The notes: generated by a model not told the origin, from the letters alone. Positions 36,530 through 46,227 are shown, counted from the stretch's first letter. The stretch: 64,000 bases of DNA from an uncultured Pseudomonadota bacterium (GCA_902795615.1 CADBLQ010000007.1:1-64000), one strand, 5' to 3'. A program made the numbers and translations.

Positions 36530-36562
36530 ATGGTGGCGACTTTCAGTCGCTACCATTTTTTT
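36530..36562 (+). terminator. Strong Rho-independent terminator after the WASP-like gene
   Basis: A 12-base-pair stem (36530-36541 with 36545-36556, one G-T pair) with a three-base loop runs into seven T residues. It is the clearest terminator in the window. Confidence 0.85.
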
Positions 36563-36656
36563 ATGAGAGCAATAAAAAATTGAAATGTCATAATTGCTTT
36601 AACGAATATTTAAAAGACACCAGCATAACATTTTAGCGGATAGAAAATAAGCTCAG

Positions 36657-37700
36657 ATGTCCATGCTAACAGCAGATGTTATTATAGATTGGATACAGTT
36701 GTACACAACAAAGAATATTGGGCTGAAAAGTTTTTGGACATTAGTTAATTTTTACAACTCTGCAAAAGAAGCATTAAAGCATGTACAGTATTTAGCAGAC
36801 CGTAAGGATGCTGAAAAAATTTATAAAAACTCCAAGGGAAATATATTAATTGCTATTGACGATAGGTATCCTAAGCAACTTAAAAATTATGTATTACCAC
36901 CTCCCATACTTTACTACAATGGTAATTGTGAATTACTCAACGATAATTTAGTATCAATAATAGGTGCTAGAAATGCGTCTATTACAGGACGGAGTATAGC
37001 TCAGAAGTTTGCTGAACAATTAAGCAATTATTATACTGTGGTATCCGGTATGGCAAGAGGAATTGATACTGCAGTTTTAAATAGTGCAGTAAAAGACAGC
37101 TGTGCAATTGCGGTATTACCATTTGGATTAGATAATATATATCCACAAGAAAACACAAAGTTATTTAATACGATATGTAAAAATGGTCTAGCAATTACAG
37201 AAGTGCCTCCTGAACGCAATCCAGATCAAGGTATGTTTTTAGCCCGTAATAAACTTATGGTAATGCTATCACGTGGGGTCGTCGTTATTGAAGCTGCAAT
37301 CAAATCAGGAACTATGAATACAGCAAATTTAGCATTAAATATGGGATGTGAGGTTATGGTCGTCCCTGGTTCGCCCTTAGACCCTCGTTCATTTGGGTCA
37401 AATCTTTTAATTAAAAACGGTGCAAATTTAGTACAAACTGCCCAAGATGTACTAGATACCATTGGTACAGAAATTAAACAACATTCAATTGTAAATACAT
37501 CAATGTCCTGTGATAACAAAAATAATATTAGTAAAGAAACCAATCTGATCCTAACTCAATTATCGTCAATACCTATTTCAATAGACGTATTAGCATGCAC
37601 AACTGGAATAAAAATTCCTGAAATGTTATCTATTATTTCTCAATTGGAATTAGCAGGAAAAATAGCAAAAACCACAAATAATGAAATCGTTTTGATATGA
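36657..37700 (+). CDS. dprA: DNA-processing protein DprA
   Basis: DprA loads RecA on single-stranded DNA during natural transformation and is kept in many non-competent bacteria. The Rossmann-like core shows VSIIGARNASITGRSIA, VVSGMARGIDTAVLNSAV, AVLPFGLDNIYPQEN, SRGVVVIEAAIKSGTMNTA and a C-terminal winged-helix segment. Length is 347 residues. The first ATG gives MSMLTADV; the third codon is also ATG. The 3' end overlaps radC by four bases. No com genes are seen here. Confidence 0.94.
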   Translation: MSMLTADVIIDWIQLYTTKNIGLKSFWTLVNFYNSAKEALKHVQYLADRKDAEKIYKNSKGNILIAIDDRYPKQLKNYVLPPPILYYNGNCELLNDNLVSIIGARNASITGRSIAQKFAEQLSNYYTVVSGMARGIDTAVLNSAVKDSCAIAVLPFGLDNIYPQENTKLFNTICKNGLAITEVPPERNPDQGMFLARNKLMVMLSRGVVVIEAAIKSGTMNTANLALNMGCEVMVVPGSPLDPRSFGSNLLIKNGANLVQTAQDVLDTIGTEIKQHSIVNTSMSCDNKNNISKETNLILTQLSSIPISIDVLACTTGIKIPEMLSIISQLELAGKIAKTTNNEIVLI

Positions 37701-38398
37701 ATACTGCTGTTCATATTCCTAGTTATATAGGACATAGGCGAAGAATATTAGCAAAATTAAATAAACATGGCTATGAACATTTTGCAGATTATGAAATAGT
37801 TGAGATGATGTTATTTTTAATATTTAAACGTAAAGATACTAAGCCATTAGCAAAAAAATTGCTTGAACGATTTGGCAATTTGGCTGGAATACTAAATGCT
37901 AACGCACAAACGTTATTAGAAATTGAAGGTGCAGGCATTGCGGTTTGTGATGGTATTAGAATAATCAATATGCTAATTAAATCGGCATTGAAATCAACAA
38001 TATACAATGCCCAATCAATAACATGTCTAAATGATATTATCGATTACGCAAAAATTCATATGGTTAACTTAACTTGCGAAGAAGCTCGCATTATTTGTCT
38101 GAATAATAAAAATTGTGTACTTGATGATCGTGTATTACAACGTGGCTCAATTGATAGTGTATCAATTTATCCCAGAGAGATTATAAAAATCTGTCTACTA
38201 AATAACGCTAGAAGTTTTATTTTACTGCACAACCATCCAAGTGGGGATGCTACACCTTCTTTAAATGATCAATACACAACTAATAAACTTGCTGAAGCAT
38301 GTAATATAATAGGGATTTCATTTTTAGATCACATAATAATCGCGAATGAACAATTTACGTCGTTTCGAGCTTTGGGTTTATTGGGCAATAATGTCTAA
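37697..38398 (+). CDS. radC: RadC-family JAB/MPN domain protein
   Basis: 233-residue protein with an N-terminal helix-hairpin-helix region (NLAGILNANAQTLLEIEGAG) and a C-terminal JAB1/MPN-like domain with the metal motif LLHNHPSGDATPSLND. The cellular role of RadC proteins is unsettled; older links to repair have not held up. Overlaps dprA by four bases. The last 17 codons of the gene are duplicated downstream as a non-coding copy. Confidence 0.92.
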   Translation: MNTAVHIPSYIGHRRRILAKLNKHGYEHFADYEIVEMMLFLIFKRKDTKPLAKKLLERFGNLAGILNANAQTLLEIEGAGIAVCDGIRIINMLIKSALKSTIYNAQSITCLNDIIDYAKIHMVNLTCEEARIICLNNKNCVLDDRVLQRGSIDSVSIYPREIIKICLLNNARSFILLHNHPSGDATPSLNDQYTTNKLAEACNIIGISFLDHIIIANEQFTSFRALGLLGNNV

Positions 38399-38506
38399 GA
38401 ACGTAAATTTTCCATGTAGGAAATACATTCAGTATTTGCGAAATGAGCAATTTACGTCGTTTCGAGCTTTGGGTTTATTGGGCAATAATGTCTAAGAACG
38501 TAAATT
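38346..38506 (+). repeat. Direct duplication of the 3' end of radC
   Basis: Bases 38346-38409 (end of radC, stop codon and 11 following bases) recur at 38443-38506 with a single difference (A38350 against G38447), an offset of 97 bases. The second copy has no start of its own and is a gene fragment. The high identity implies a recent event. Confidence 0.93.
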
Positions 38507-38605
38507 ATTCCATTCTGTGATGTCTTGCAAGGCGATTTTAAATGGATCTATTACGTATCCATTTACTGCACTGGAACTATCAAATAGCTCTGTATGCAGT
38601 ATAGT

Positions 38606-41275
38606 TTAAAACTGGTATCCTGCACTCATTAAAAATACATTTCGTTTGTAAAACTTCCCTTTTTTTATTGGGAAACCCCATGCTAACGTGAATGGACCAA
38701 ATGGAGTAACAATATTAAAGCCAAAACCTAACGAAACAAATAATTTGCTTTCTGCGAAAGCTTTATGACCTACAAGTGGTCTATCCTTAAATTCTGTCTC
38801 ACCGATTTCATACGGGCAAATACGCTTCGGTAGTGTTTGTTCAGTATCACCAAATTTTCCTGTTACTTCCTCATCTGGATTACCAGTTGGTTTTATATTT
38901 GTCTTATCAAAGGATAACGGCTCTTTCGACTTAATTTTAGTTTGAAGTGTCAGTAATTTGTCATAGTCGGCAAGGCTATAGTTTGTAGTTGTGAATGCAG
39001 TACCATCTTTTGGTGTAATTGGATCCCAATAGTATCCCATATCACAGAATACAAATCCTCGTATTGGCAATTCAGACCCGAAACTAAGTGGAAATGAAAG
39101 CTCCATCGTACCATTAAAGAATTTTTTTGTACTAGTTGCATCTAGGAAAATATCGTTAATATAGTCTTGGTTGTTTTTTACCGACTTAGAACGATTTTTA
39201 ATTCTTCTAGCTGTCATTGACCAGCCACTTAGAGTATGTTCCTCAAATCCTCGTACTGAAGCAAGTGAGTTTGTAAAACCGTCAACAATATTTACCTCTT
39301 TGTTACCTAAAGCAGATAACATACCAACTGACGCCTGAACCTTTAATGTCAGACTACGACCTAATCCACGGACATAAGATGCATTTAAAATATTTTTCAA
39401 GTCTATCTGGCTTACATTTGTGTTATATAAAAAAGTTGTTGATAGAGAAGCTGAGTAATTGCCTTTTAATAAACCATCGTATACGCGTGTACCATAACTG
39501 AGATTATGTGTCAAGTTGTGTTGGTAGTATTTTGATTTTTTATCAGGTCTGAACTTATCATTTTCAATTACCATTGTTTGGTACTTAATCGCTGGAGACG
39601 CTAGTATAGACACCTGGTCAATAAGTCGCCGTGTACTGCCGACTTCCCAGCTCTGATTCCAGTTTGATGCTAAGGAATAAGAAATACCAACCGATGCACC
39701 AACATTACGAATGCTAAATGTATCAAATGGGGAAGACGTGTACTTATAAAATGATAATGAGCCTTCTATATCCCTACTAAACATGTGCGGGTCGGAGATG
39801 CTAGCAGATAAACTATTAAAAAATGCAAATTTTCGTTTCCGGTCGATTTTTTCCAATTTGCCATCGACGTATTTATACCCATTACCTGTTTCTTCTCGAG
39901 AGGAACTAACCGAAAGGCTTATTGCTTTTCCCGTACCCAAAAAATTACGCTCACTATATCCAAATGATACAAATGGGCCTTCCATAGTTGCATAGCCTGC
40001 TTTAAAAGACAAACTACCAGTTCTTGATTCACTGACATTAACTATCGCAATAACTTTATCTGGAGCTAGTGGATCGGGTATTGTTTCAATGTTTACAAGG
40101 TCAAAAAAGCCAGATGCCTGTAAGTTCCCTTCACTCAAAGCAATTAACGTCTTATTGTATGCATCACCTTCTTCAAATAGCAATTTTTTCAAGATTACAT
40201 GGTCGCGAGTACGATTATTACCTTTTATAACTATTTTTGAAATATATTTACGTTCACTTTCTTTAACGTCATATCGAACATTTATTTTTTTTGTTTTAAT
40301 ATCAGCATCAAAATGAGGTTCAACAGTTACGGCGGAAAATCCTCGTTTACTTATTTCCTGTAATATATTGGCATTATCTATGTTTACAAAAGTAGAGTTA
40401 AAATTTTTCCCAGTTTTGCATTTTGGTTTCTTATTCAAAAATTTCTCATCTATACGTTTGACAGAAGATTTTACTGAAATATCACCAAATTTAAAACGTT
40501 CTCCTTCTTCTATATGAAATGAAATTATAAAACCACGACCACTCTGTTCAATTTCTGCGTCAACTGAAACAACACGAGCTTGAGCAAACCCATGTTCCTT
40601 ATAGTACTGTACAATTGCTTTTTTATCATACTCTATCCGGTCAGCTCTATAAATATCATCTTGGGCAAATAACCTATACCAGTGTTTCGCTTGCGATGAT
40701 ATAACTTGTCTAAGGTCTGATGATGAAATTTCTTTATTACCATAAAAGACAATTCTTGAAATTTTTACAGGACTATTTTCTTCTATTTCAAAAATTAAAT
40801 TAACTTTATTGTCTGGTAGCTTTATAACCTTGGGATTAATTTTGGCACTATAAATTCCCGCTGTCTGGTAGGCTTGCAATAAACCCATTTGTGCAGTTTT
40901 TATCTTCACTAAAGACAAAGTTTCTTTTGGTTTAATTACGATATTTTTCTTTATGTCTTCCTCTTTAATTTTTTTATTTCCTTCAAAAGAAATTTTATTA
41001 ATGATTGGTGCCTCTTTAATATCAATAATTAGGTTCTGTCCAGAAAATTTGATTTTAACATCGTCAAACAGTCCACTTTCATATAAAATACCAATCGCCT
41101 CATTAGCATCGTTGTCATCAATATCGTCCCCCTCTTTAATTGGTAAGCGAGCTTTTACTGTTTCAATATCAATACGATTACAACCTTTAACATCAATATT
41201 TGTAATAATACGTGCATTAAGATTTGCAAAGTATACTGTTAATCCTACTAATAAAAAACGAGATAAATTCTTCAT
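38606..41275 (-). CDS. bamA: Outer membrane protein assembly factor BamA
   Basis: Omp85 protein that inserts beta-barrel proteins into the outer membrane. A signal peptide (MKNLSRFLLVGLTVYFANLNA) precedes five POTRA domains (about residues 20-430) and a C-terminal barrel with the SVRGF loop-6 motif and terminal Phe (SAGYQF). The start at 41275 is better spaced from the AGGA site than an ATG two codons earlier. At 889 residues it is longer than usual: between the strand ending GYYWD (Trp750) and FVSLGFGF (846) there are about 95 residues in place of a short extracellular loop. Nine bases downstream of rseP. Confidence 0.96.
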   Translation of the reverse strand: MKNLSRFLLVGLTVYFANLNARIITNIDVKGCNRIDIETVKARLPIKEGDDIDDNDANEAIGILYESGLFDDVKIKFSGQNLIIDIKEAPIINKISFEGNKKIKEEDIKKNIVIKPKETLSLVKIKTAQMGLLQAYQTAGIYSAKINPKVIKLPDNKVNLIFEIEENSPVKISRIVFYGNKEISSSDLRQVISSQAKHWYRLFAQDDIYRADRIEYDKKAIVQYYKEHGFAQARVVSVDAEIEQSGRGFIISFHIEEGERFKFGDISVKSSVKRIDEKFLNKKPKCKTGKNFNSTFVNIDNANILQEISKRGFSAVTVEPHFDADIKTKKINVRYDVKESERKYISKIVIKGNNRTRDHVILKKLLFEEGDAYNKTLIALSEGNLQASGFFDLVNIETIPDPLAPDKVIAIVNVSESRTGSLSFKAGYATMEGPFVSFGYSERNFLGTGKAISLSVSSSREETGNGYKYVDGKLEKIDRKRKFAFFNSLSASISDPHMFSRDIEGSLSFYKYTSSPFDTFSIRNVGASVGISYSLASNWNQSWEVGSTRRLIDQVSILASPAIKYQTMVIENDKFRPDKKSKYYQHNLTHNLSYGTRVYDGLLKGNYSASLSTTFLYNTNVSQIDLKNILNASYVRGLGRSLTLKVQASVGMLSALGNKEVNIVDGFTNSLASVRGFEEHTLSGWSMTARRIKNRSKSVKNNQDYINDIFLDATSTKKFFNGTMELSFPLSFGSELPIRGFVFCDMGYYWDPITPKDGTAFTTTNYSLADYDKLLTLQTKIKSKEPLSFDKTNIKPTGNPDEEVTGKFGDTEQTLPKRICPYEIGETEFKDRPLVGHKAFAESKLFVSLGFGFNIVTPFGPFTLAWGFPIKKGKFYKRNVFLMSAGYQF

Positions 41276-41284
41276 ATACATTTC

Positions 41285-42397
41285 CTATTTAAATATAGAA
41301 GCTATTTTAGAAAATACAGAAAGATGAGTAACATCGTTCCATAGTCCCAACAACATTAAGCCTACCACAAGTACTAGTCCAATTGAAAAAATTATTTCTA
41401 TAACCTTTTCACTTAATGAACGTCTGTAAATCCACTCAATTGCATTAATTAACACTGTTCCTCCATCTAGACAAGGGATCGGTAATAAATTCATAGCACC
41501 CAGCATAGCAGAAAGAATGGCAAGTATCAATATAAATTCTGACATGCCACTCCCTGCACCTTGTGCTGACATTTTAAAAATAGAAATAATCCCACCAACG
41601 TTTTCGATATTTTCCCTTTTCTGAAATAGTTTTGCTATTCCTGAAACGCTACTCTTTGTTATATCCCAAGTTTTTGAACATGCATTAGAAAACGCAGAAC
41701 TAACTGTTGTTTTTTTGTACGAATAACCCTGAGAGCGTATACCTAATTTGTCAATAGGCTTTTTTTCACCGTCCAATTCGGTGTACATTTTAATGTTCAA
41801 AGTTTTTGATACGCCATTTCTCATTACTGTTAGTGTGTAATCTGTACCTTTAGCCTCTCTCAACTTTGGAGCTAAATCGGCAAATGACTTGATATCGCTA
41901 TCATTAAATTTAATTATCGTATCTTTAGTACGTAATCCTGATTTATACGCAAGTGTATCTTCTGAAACGACAGTAATTTCACTTGACGGCTCTGGAATAC
42001 CTTTTATACAACCTAAGCAAAATAATAAGACAATTGCCATAACGAAGTTAGCCACAGGACCACCTAACGCAATTAAAATCCTTTGCCATGGTTTTTTACG
42101 AAAGGCAGACATTCTCTGCATATCTTCTTCTGTATATCCTTCAGGTATTTGTTCTCTAACACTTGTTGCATCAGCATCGCCAAACATTTTTACGTAACCA
42201 CCTATAGGAAATAATGAAATTCTCCATTTAGTACCATGTTTATCTTTCCATTCAACTAGCTTTTTTCCCATTCCAATCGAGAATATTTCACAAAAAACAC
42301 CATTGGATCGAGCAACAGCTAAGTGTCCCCATTCGTGAAACCCAACTAGTACTGCTAATAGAACTATGAATGCCAAAATTGACAATAATGTATTCAT
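41285..42397 (-). CDS. rseP: Site-2 intramembrane metalloprotease RseP
   Basis: Inner membrane zinc protease that cleaves anti-sigma factors and leftover signal peptides. The zinc motif HEWGH (His21-Glu22-His25) is in the first membrane helix; a single PDZ domain (about residues 118-205) and the C-terminal motif NLLPIPCLDGG complete the site. 370 residues, four membrane segments. Operon with bamA. The usual larger cluster (rpsB-tsf-pyrH-frr-cdsA-dxr-rseP-bamA) is broken: rpsB-tsf lie next door but diverge from this pair. Confidence 0.95.
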   Translation of the reverse strand: MNTLLSILAFIVLLAVLVGFHEWGHLAVARSNGVFCEIFSIGMGKKLVEWKDKHGTKWRISLFPIGGYVKMFGDADATSVREQIPEGYTEEDMQRMSAFRKKPWQRILIALGGPVANFVMAIVLLFCLGCIKGIPEPSSEITVVSEDTLAYKSGLRTKDTIIKFNDSDIKSFADLAPKLREAKGTDYTLTVMRNGVSKTLNIKMYTELDGEKKPIDKLGIRSQGYSYKKTTVSSAFSNACSKTWDITKSSVSGIAKLFQKRENIENVGGIISIFKMSAQGAGSGMSEFILILAILSAMLGAMNLLPIPCLDGGTVLINAIEWIYRRSLSEKVIEIIFSIGLVLVVGLMLLGLWNDVTHLSVFSKIASIFK

Positions 42398-42468
42398 TTA
42401 GCAAATTTTCAATTTTTTACACTTATAAGCATACCAAAGACTTAGATGCAATGACAGATTGCACTAGT

Positions 42469-42498
42469 TTGAAACGACATAAAGTGGTGAGTTATACT
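42469..42498 (+). promoter_or_regulatory. Predicted rpsB promoter
   Basis: TTGAAA (42469-42474) and TATACT (42493-42498) with an 18-base spacer, giving a leader of about 105 bases before rpsB. Confidence 0.5.
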
Positions 42499-42521
42499 TA
42501 AATGTGTTTAGGGTTTTTAAC

Positions 42522-42583
42522 ATACACAAACCGTCTTCCGATGGAGTGTAAAAACTTTAAGATTACTTCGTGTGTTTGTGTAT
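42522..42583 (+). promoter_or_regulatory. Structured rpsB leader (long-range stem)
   Basis: ATACACAAAC (42522-42531) is perfectly complementary to GTTTGTGTAT (42574-42583), enclosing 42 bases, entirely within the predicted rpsB leader and ending 25 bases before the start codon. A candidate autoregulatory site for S2, as known for rpsB leaders in other bacteria; function here is inferred. Confidence 0.45.
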
Positions 42584-42608
42584 TGTAATTTAATCGGAAA
42601 GGAATTTT

Positions 42609-43613
42609 ATGTCTGATAAGGAAAAAAATAATCAAAGCAAATTGTCTTTGCAAGAAATGCTCGATGCTGGCATGCACTATGGCCACGTTACTAGGAAATG
42701 GAATCCGAAAATGGCACCTTACATTTTTGGTAAACGTAATGGTATTCATATTATCGATTTATCGAAATCGCTTCCTTTATTACTGAACGCATTAAAAGCC
42801 GTAAGAGACATTACGTCCAATTACGGTCGTATTCTATTCGTTGGAGCTAAACCTCAAGCTTCTGAGCTCGTTAAGGAGGCGGCTATCAAGTGTGGTCAGT
42901 ATTATGTTAATCATCGCTGGTATGGTGGTATGCTGACTAACTGGAAAACCATTAGTCAGTCTATCAAGAAAATGAAAGTTTTAGAAGACAAAATTGCAAA
43001 TCCTGGTGATTTAACCAAAAAGGAAATTAAACTACTACAAAAAGACTTAGATAAGCTTGAACTTGCACTTGGTGGAATTAGAAATATGGGTGGTCGTCCT
43101 GACATGCTAATAGTGATTGACGTTAATCGTGAGGATATTGCTGTTAAAGAAGCAAAAAAACTAGGTGTACCAATTGTTGCAGTTATTGATACTGATTCAG
43201 ACCCCGATGGTATTGCGTTCCCTATTCCGGGAAACGATGATGCTACAAAGTCAATTGAATTATATTGTAAGCTGTTTTCCGATGCGGTACTTGAGGGCTT
43301 GCAATTGGGGTTAGCTAAGTCAGGTATTGACATTGGTAGTTCTGACAAGCCACTTGATATGGATATGATTGATAATGTCCGTAAGCAACATAAACGTAAC
43401 GATATAAATGATAAACGAGGAGATGGTCGTACAGATAGAAAATCTCGCAATACAAAATCTCGTCCTAATAACAGACGGCGAGTTCAAAAGACGGCTTCTG
43501 TGTCGGCAACTGAGTTAGATGAAAATCCTTCAAAACGAACATCAATATCTGAAAAGTCAAAACAAAACTTGAACAGCTCAACTGTAAAAACTTCAGAAGG
43601 GAGTAATGAATAA
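42609..43613 (+). CDS. rpsB: 30S ribosomal protein S2
   Basis: S2, 334 residues. The core (about 1-245) is normal: MLDAGMHYGHVTRKWNPKM, YVNHRWYGGMLTNWKTI, and PIVAVIDTDSDPDGIAFPIPGN. The last ~80 residues form a Lys/Arg/Ser/Asn-rich extension beyond the usual end, predicted disordered. Preceded by AAAGGAA. The stop overlaps the tsf start by one base. Confidence 0.97.
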   Translation: MSDKEKNNQSKLSLQEMLDAGMHYGHVTRKWNPKMAPYIFGKRNGIHIIDLSKSLPLLLNALKAVRDITSNYGRILFVGAKPQASELVKEAAIKCGQYYVNHRWYGGMLTNWKTISQSIKKMKVLEDKIANPGDLTKKEIKLLQKDLDKLELALGGIRNMGGRPDMLIVIDVNREDIAVKEAKKLGVPIVAVIDTDSDPDGIAFPIPGNDDATKSIELYCKLFSDAVLEGLQLGLAKSGIDIGSSDKPLDMDMIDNVRKQHKRNDINDKRGDGRTDRKSRNTKSRPNNRRRVQKTASVSATELDENPSKRTSISEKSKQNLNSSTVKTSEGSNE

Positions 43614-44494
43614 TGGCAATATCTTCAGATTTAATCAAGCAATTACGCCAAAAGACAAGTGCAGGCTTTACAGCCTGCAAAGAAGCATTAGTTGAAACAA
43701 ACGGCGATATTAAAGCTGCAGAAGACTATTTGCGTAAAAAAGGGTTAATGGATGCGGTGAAAAAATCTTCACGCACAGCTGCTGATGGTTTAGTTTCGTG
43801 TTATGTTTCAGATGATCTAAAAAGGGCGTCCATAGTTGAAGTAAATTCAGAAACTGACTTCGTTGCTAAAAATGAAAAGTTTCAGAGCTTTGTAAATGAT
43901 GTCACTGCTATTGCGTTAAATGTTGACCAGGATGAAATACTAGATACACCATTCAAAGATAGTGGTCATACAGTAAAAGATGAATTGAGTTTTTTAATTT
44001 CTGTAATTGGTGAAAACCTTCAATTTAAGCGTTCTCAACATTTATCTGTCAAAAATGGTGTAATTGGAACATATACACATAATGCAGTTGTACCAGGCTC
44101 TCGTATGGGAAAAATCGGAGTTTTAGTCTGCTTAGAAAATGATAGTAGTAACTACGATGTCGAGTTAGCTAAGAATTTTGGTAAAAAACTGGCTATGCAC
44201 GTAGCCGCGAGTAGTCCGAGATTTCTAAGAATTGATGACGTTACAGCTGATGTTATAGAAACGGAGAAGTCGATTGCTCGAGAACAAGCTATTGCTGTGG
44301 GTAAAGCAGATGTTGCTGACAAAATTGCTATGGGAAGAGTTAAACGCTTCTATGAAGAGACGGTAATGCTTGAACAGTTATACTTTGAAGATAATAAATC
44401 AACAGTATCACAGGTATTGGCAAAGTTCAATCAGGATAATAATACTAATTTCAAGATAACGGCGTTTGTTCGATATATGCTTGGAGCAGAATAA
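43613..44494 (+). CDS. tsf: Elongation factor Ts
   Basis: Nucleotide exchange factor for EF-Tu, 293 residues. N-terminal UBA-like domain (LIKQLRQKTSAGFTACKEAL), the TDFVAKNEKF core motif that contacts EF-Tu, and the C-terminal coiled-coil module. Coupled to rpsB through a TAATG junction and followed by a terminator. Confidence 0.97.
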   Translation: MAISSDLIKQLRQKTSAGFTACKEALVETNGDIKAAEDYLRKKGLMDAVKKSSRTAADGLVSCYVSDDLKRASIVEVNSETDFVAKNEKFQSFVNDVTAIALNVDQDEILDTPFKDSGHTVKDELSFLISVIGENLQFKRSQHLSVKNGVIGTYTHNAVVPGSRMGKIGVLVCLENDSSNYDVELAKNFGKKLAMHVAASSPRFLRIDDVTADVIETEKSIAREQAIAVGKADVADKIAMGRVKRFYEETVMLEQLYFEDNKSTVSQVLAKFNQDNNTNFKITAFVRYMLGAE

Positions 44495-44507
44495 ATAGTC
44501 GCAAAAA

Positions 44508-44537
44508 GGGTAAGCTTATTTTGACTTACCCTATTTT
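44508..44537 (+). terminator. Terminator of rpsB-tsf
   Basis: GGGTAAG (44508-44514) pairs with CTTACCC (44525-44531), followed by TATTTT. It lies 14 bases after the tsf stop. Confidence 0.65.
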
Positions 44538-44707
44538 CAACATATTGGAATTAAAATAGAGTTTGTATATTTACTTAGGAGCTGATGTTTGTTTTTTGCT
44601 AATCAAGTCCATAACAATTATTTAGAATTACACCTTAGTAATTTTTACCATAAAAAAATTTTTGTATACACTTAAAAATACGTTGATGTCTCGTTAGTCT
44701 TCTCTTG

Positions 44708-45235
44708 TCAGTTAAAATCAGATATGTTACGATCTCTGTTATCTGTGATAATATGTACTAACTTTTCATTCGGATGAATTAAGTACTTTGTCAAAAAAGT
44801 AGGATAAACATTAAATCTATTTAATTCTGAAATCTTAATCCAGTGCATTTTCTCGTTATATCCACTACTGTTTTTACTTTGAGGTTCGTTTAACTCTTTC
44901 GTGCCACGAGGTTTCATTAAATAATAAAATGCGAGTTCATGGCACATTTTGCCTACAGTGTTTAAATAAAAGCCATTATAGAAGCTTTTATGTATAATTG
45001 CAAGTCGCTCGATTTCAAATTTTATACCAGTTTCTTCTATTCCCTCTCGAATAACTGCGTCTGCAGACAACTCGCCCATATGTACTCCCCCACCAACTGT
45101 ATAATAGGTATAAACTCCGTTAAAGATAGAACCCACAAGCAATACCTCCCCCATCTCGACAATTATCGCTCCTGCCCTATAACGAAAGTTATAATTTGCC
45201 TCTGTGAACTTACAATCTACATTAACATCTGACAT
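44708..45235 (-). CDS. Nudix hydrolase
   Basis: Hydrolase of nucleoside diphosphates linked to another group; substrate unknown. The Nudix box is intact: GGVHMGELSADAVIREGIEE followed by TGI, with the catalytic Glu pair. The ATG at 45235 is chosen over a GTG two codons earlier. 175 residues. Starts eight bases after the stop of the Rpn-family gene, so both are likely on one transcript. Converges on tsf. Confidence 0.9.
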   Translation of the reverse strand: MSDVNVDCKFTEANYNFRYRAGAIIVEMGEVLLVGSIFNGVYTYYTVGGGVHMGELSADAVIREGIEETGIKFEIERLAIIHKSFYNGFYLNTVGKMCHELAFYYLMKPRGTKELNEPQSKNSSGYNEKMHWIKISELNRFNVYPTFLTKYLIHPNEKLVHIITDNRDRNISDFN

Positions 45236-45243
45236 AAACACAA

Positions 45244-46092
45244 CTATTTAATAAGCTTTTTTATATCATCTATAGATAATCCTGTACACTCAGAAACATC
45301 TTCAAGTGAGAAACCCTTTGATAACATCTTTTTAGCCGTTTCAATAGCTTTTTTGTGTTCACCTTGAGCTAAACCAATAGCTTTAGCACTGAATAACTTA
45401 TGTCTTTCAAGTTCTTCTGCTTTCTCTATGGCTTCCATATAGTTCCTATATTTCTCACTTCCTGTTATTCTCTGCATCTTGTCATACGCAATCTCTAATT
45501 CTTCAACATTATTTGTCTTCTTGACTCCACTTGATGCTGATGTTGCTAAAAACTCTATCCATGTTTTCTTTATCTCTGAAAAATGTTCAACATTACTTCC
45601 TTTCTTTAACTCTATCGGATATATTTTCAATAGCTCTACTGGCAATGATAATTCTTTTCTTTCTAAAGACTTAAAATGTACTTCTCCTTGTATTCTATCG
45701 TTACCAAACATATTAAACTCAGGCATATTACAGTTAAGTAACCAAATAGCTATACACCTTGTACTATCAAAGTCAGTACCCTTCTGACTATATTTACTAA
45801 CCATTCTTGTACCATAAACAGACATTCTGTATAGAAGATCTTTACTATAGCCCTGTTGAACTTCAATATCAACGTATGTACCATCATCAACCTGAGCTTG
45901 AACATCAAGTAAAATATTTCTTGATGTTTCAGAAGTACGAGGTAATTCTGAGTTCAGTATTTTAACAGATTTAACAACTAGTTCACCATCTAACATGGCA
46001 TTAAGAAAAGCAATTAACAACGGGTCATTATCCTTTTGACCAAACACCTGCTTAAATACATAATCATTAAGTATTGGACTATCGTTGTTCAT
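45244..46092 (-). CDS. Rpn-family PD-(D/E)XK nuclease (transposase-like)
   Basis: 282 residues, resembling the Rpn/PF12784-type PD-(D/E)XK family. Evidence: N-terminal NDYVFKQVFGQKDNDPLLIAF, the nuclease core LLDVQAQVDDGTYVDIEVQQ with Asp and Glu-x-Gln active-site pattern, YRMSVYGTRMVSKY, and the C-terminal AIETAKKMLSKGFSLEDVSE motif common in these genes. Rpn proteins promote recombination in E. coli and have been linked to phage defence; family copies are frequent in symbiont genomes. I see no terminal inverted repeats, so it is not called a mobile element. Confidence 0.88.
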   Translation of the reverse strand: MNNDSPILNDYVFKQVFGQKDNDPLLIAFLNAMLDGELVVKSVKILNSELPRTSETSRNILLDVQAQVDDGTYVDIEVQQGYSKDLLYRMSVYGTRMVSKYSQKGTDFDSTRCIAIWLLNCNMPEFNMFGNDRIQGEVHFKSLERKELSLPVELLKIYPIELKKGSNVEHFSEIKKTWIEFLATSASSGVKKTNNVEELEIAYDKMQRITGSEKYRNYMEAIEKAEELERHKLFSAKAIGLAQGEHKKAIETAKKMLSKGFSLEDVSECTGLSIDDIKKLIK

Positions 46093-46163
46093 AGTATTAC
46101 TCCCTAATGTATTTCTATCTTATGGTTATTTTAACATACAACATTGCACACAGATAACAGCTG

Positions 46164-46195
46164 AAGAAACCTAACCAAATGTTATTCTGGTTAGG
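46164..46195 (-). terminator. Terminator of the pheS-map transcript
   Basis: CCTAACCA (46170-46177) and TGGTTAGG (46188-46195) form an eight-base stem; read on the minus strand it is followed by TTTCTTC. It lies 33 bases after the map stop. Confidence 0.6.
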
Positions 46196-46227
46196 AAACG
46201 AAATATGCGTGAAGTAAACATTAGCTT

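Noticed and set aside
45244-46092. Insertion sequence
   Set aside because: The Rpn-type gene has no terminal inverted repeats or target duplication that I can see, and it abuts the Nudix gene.
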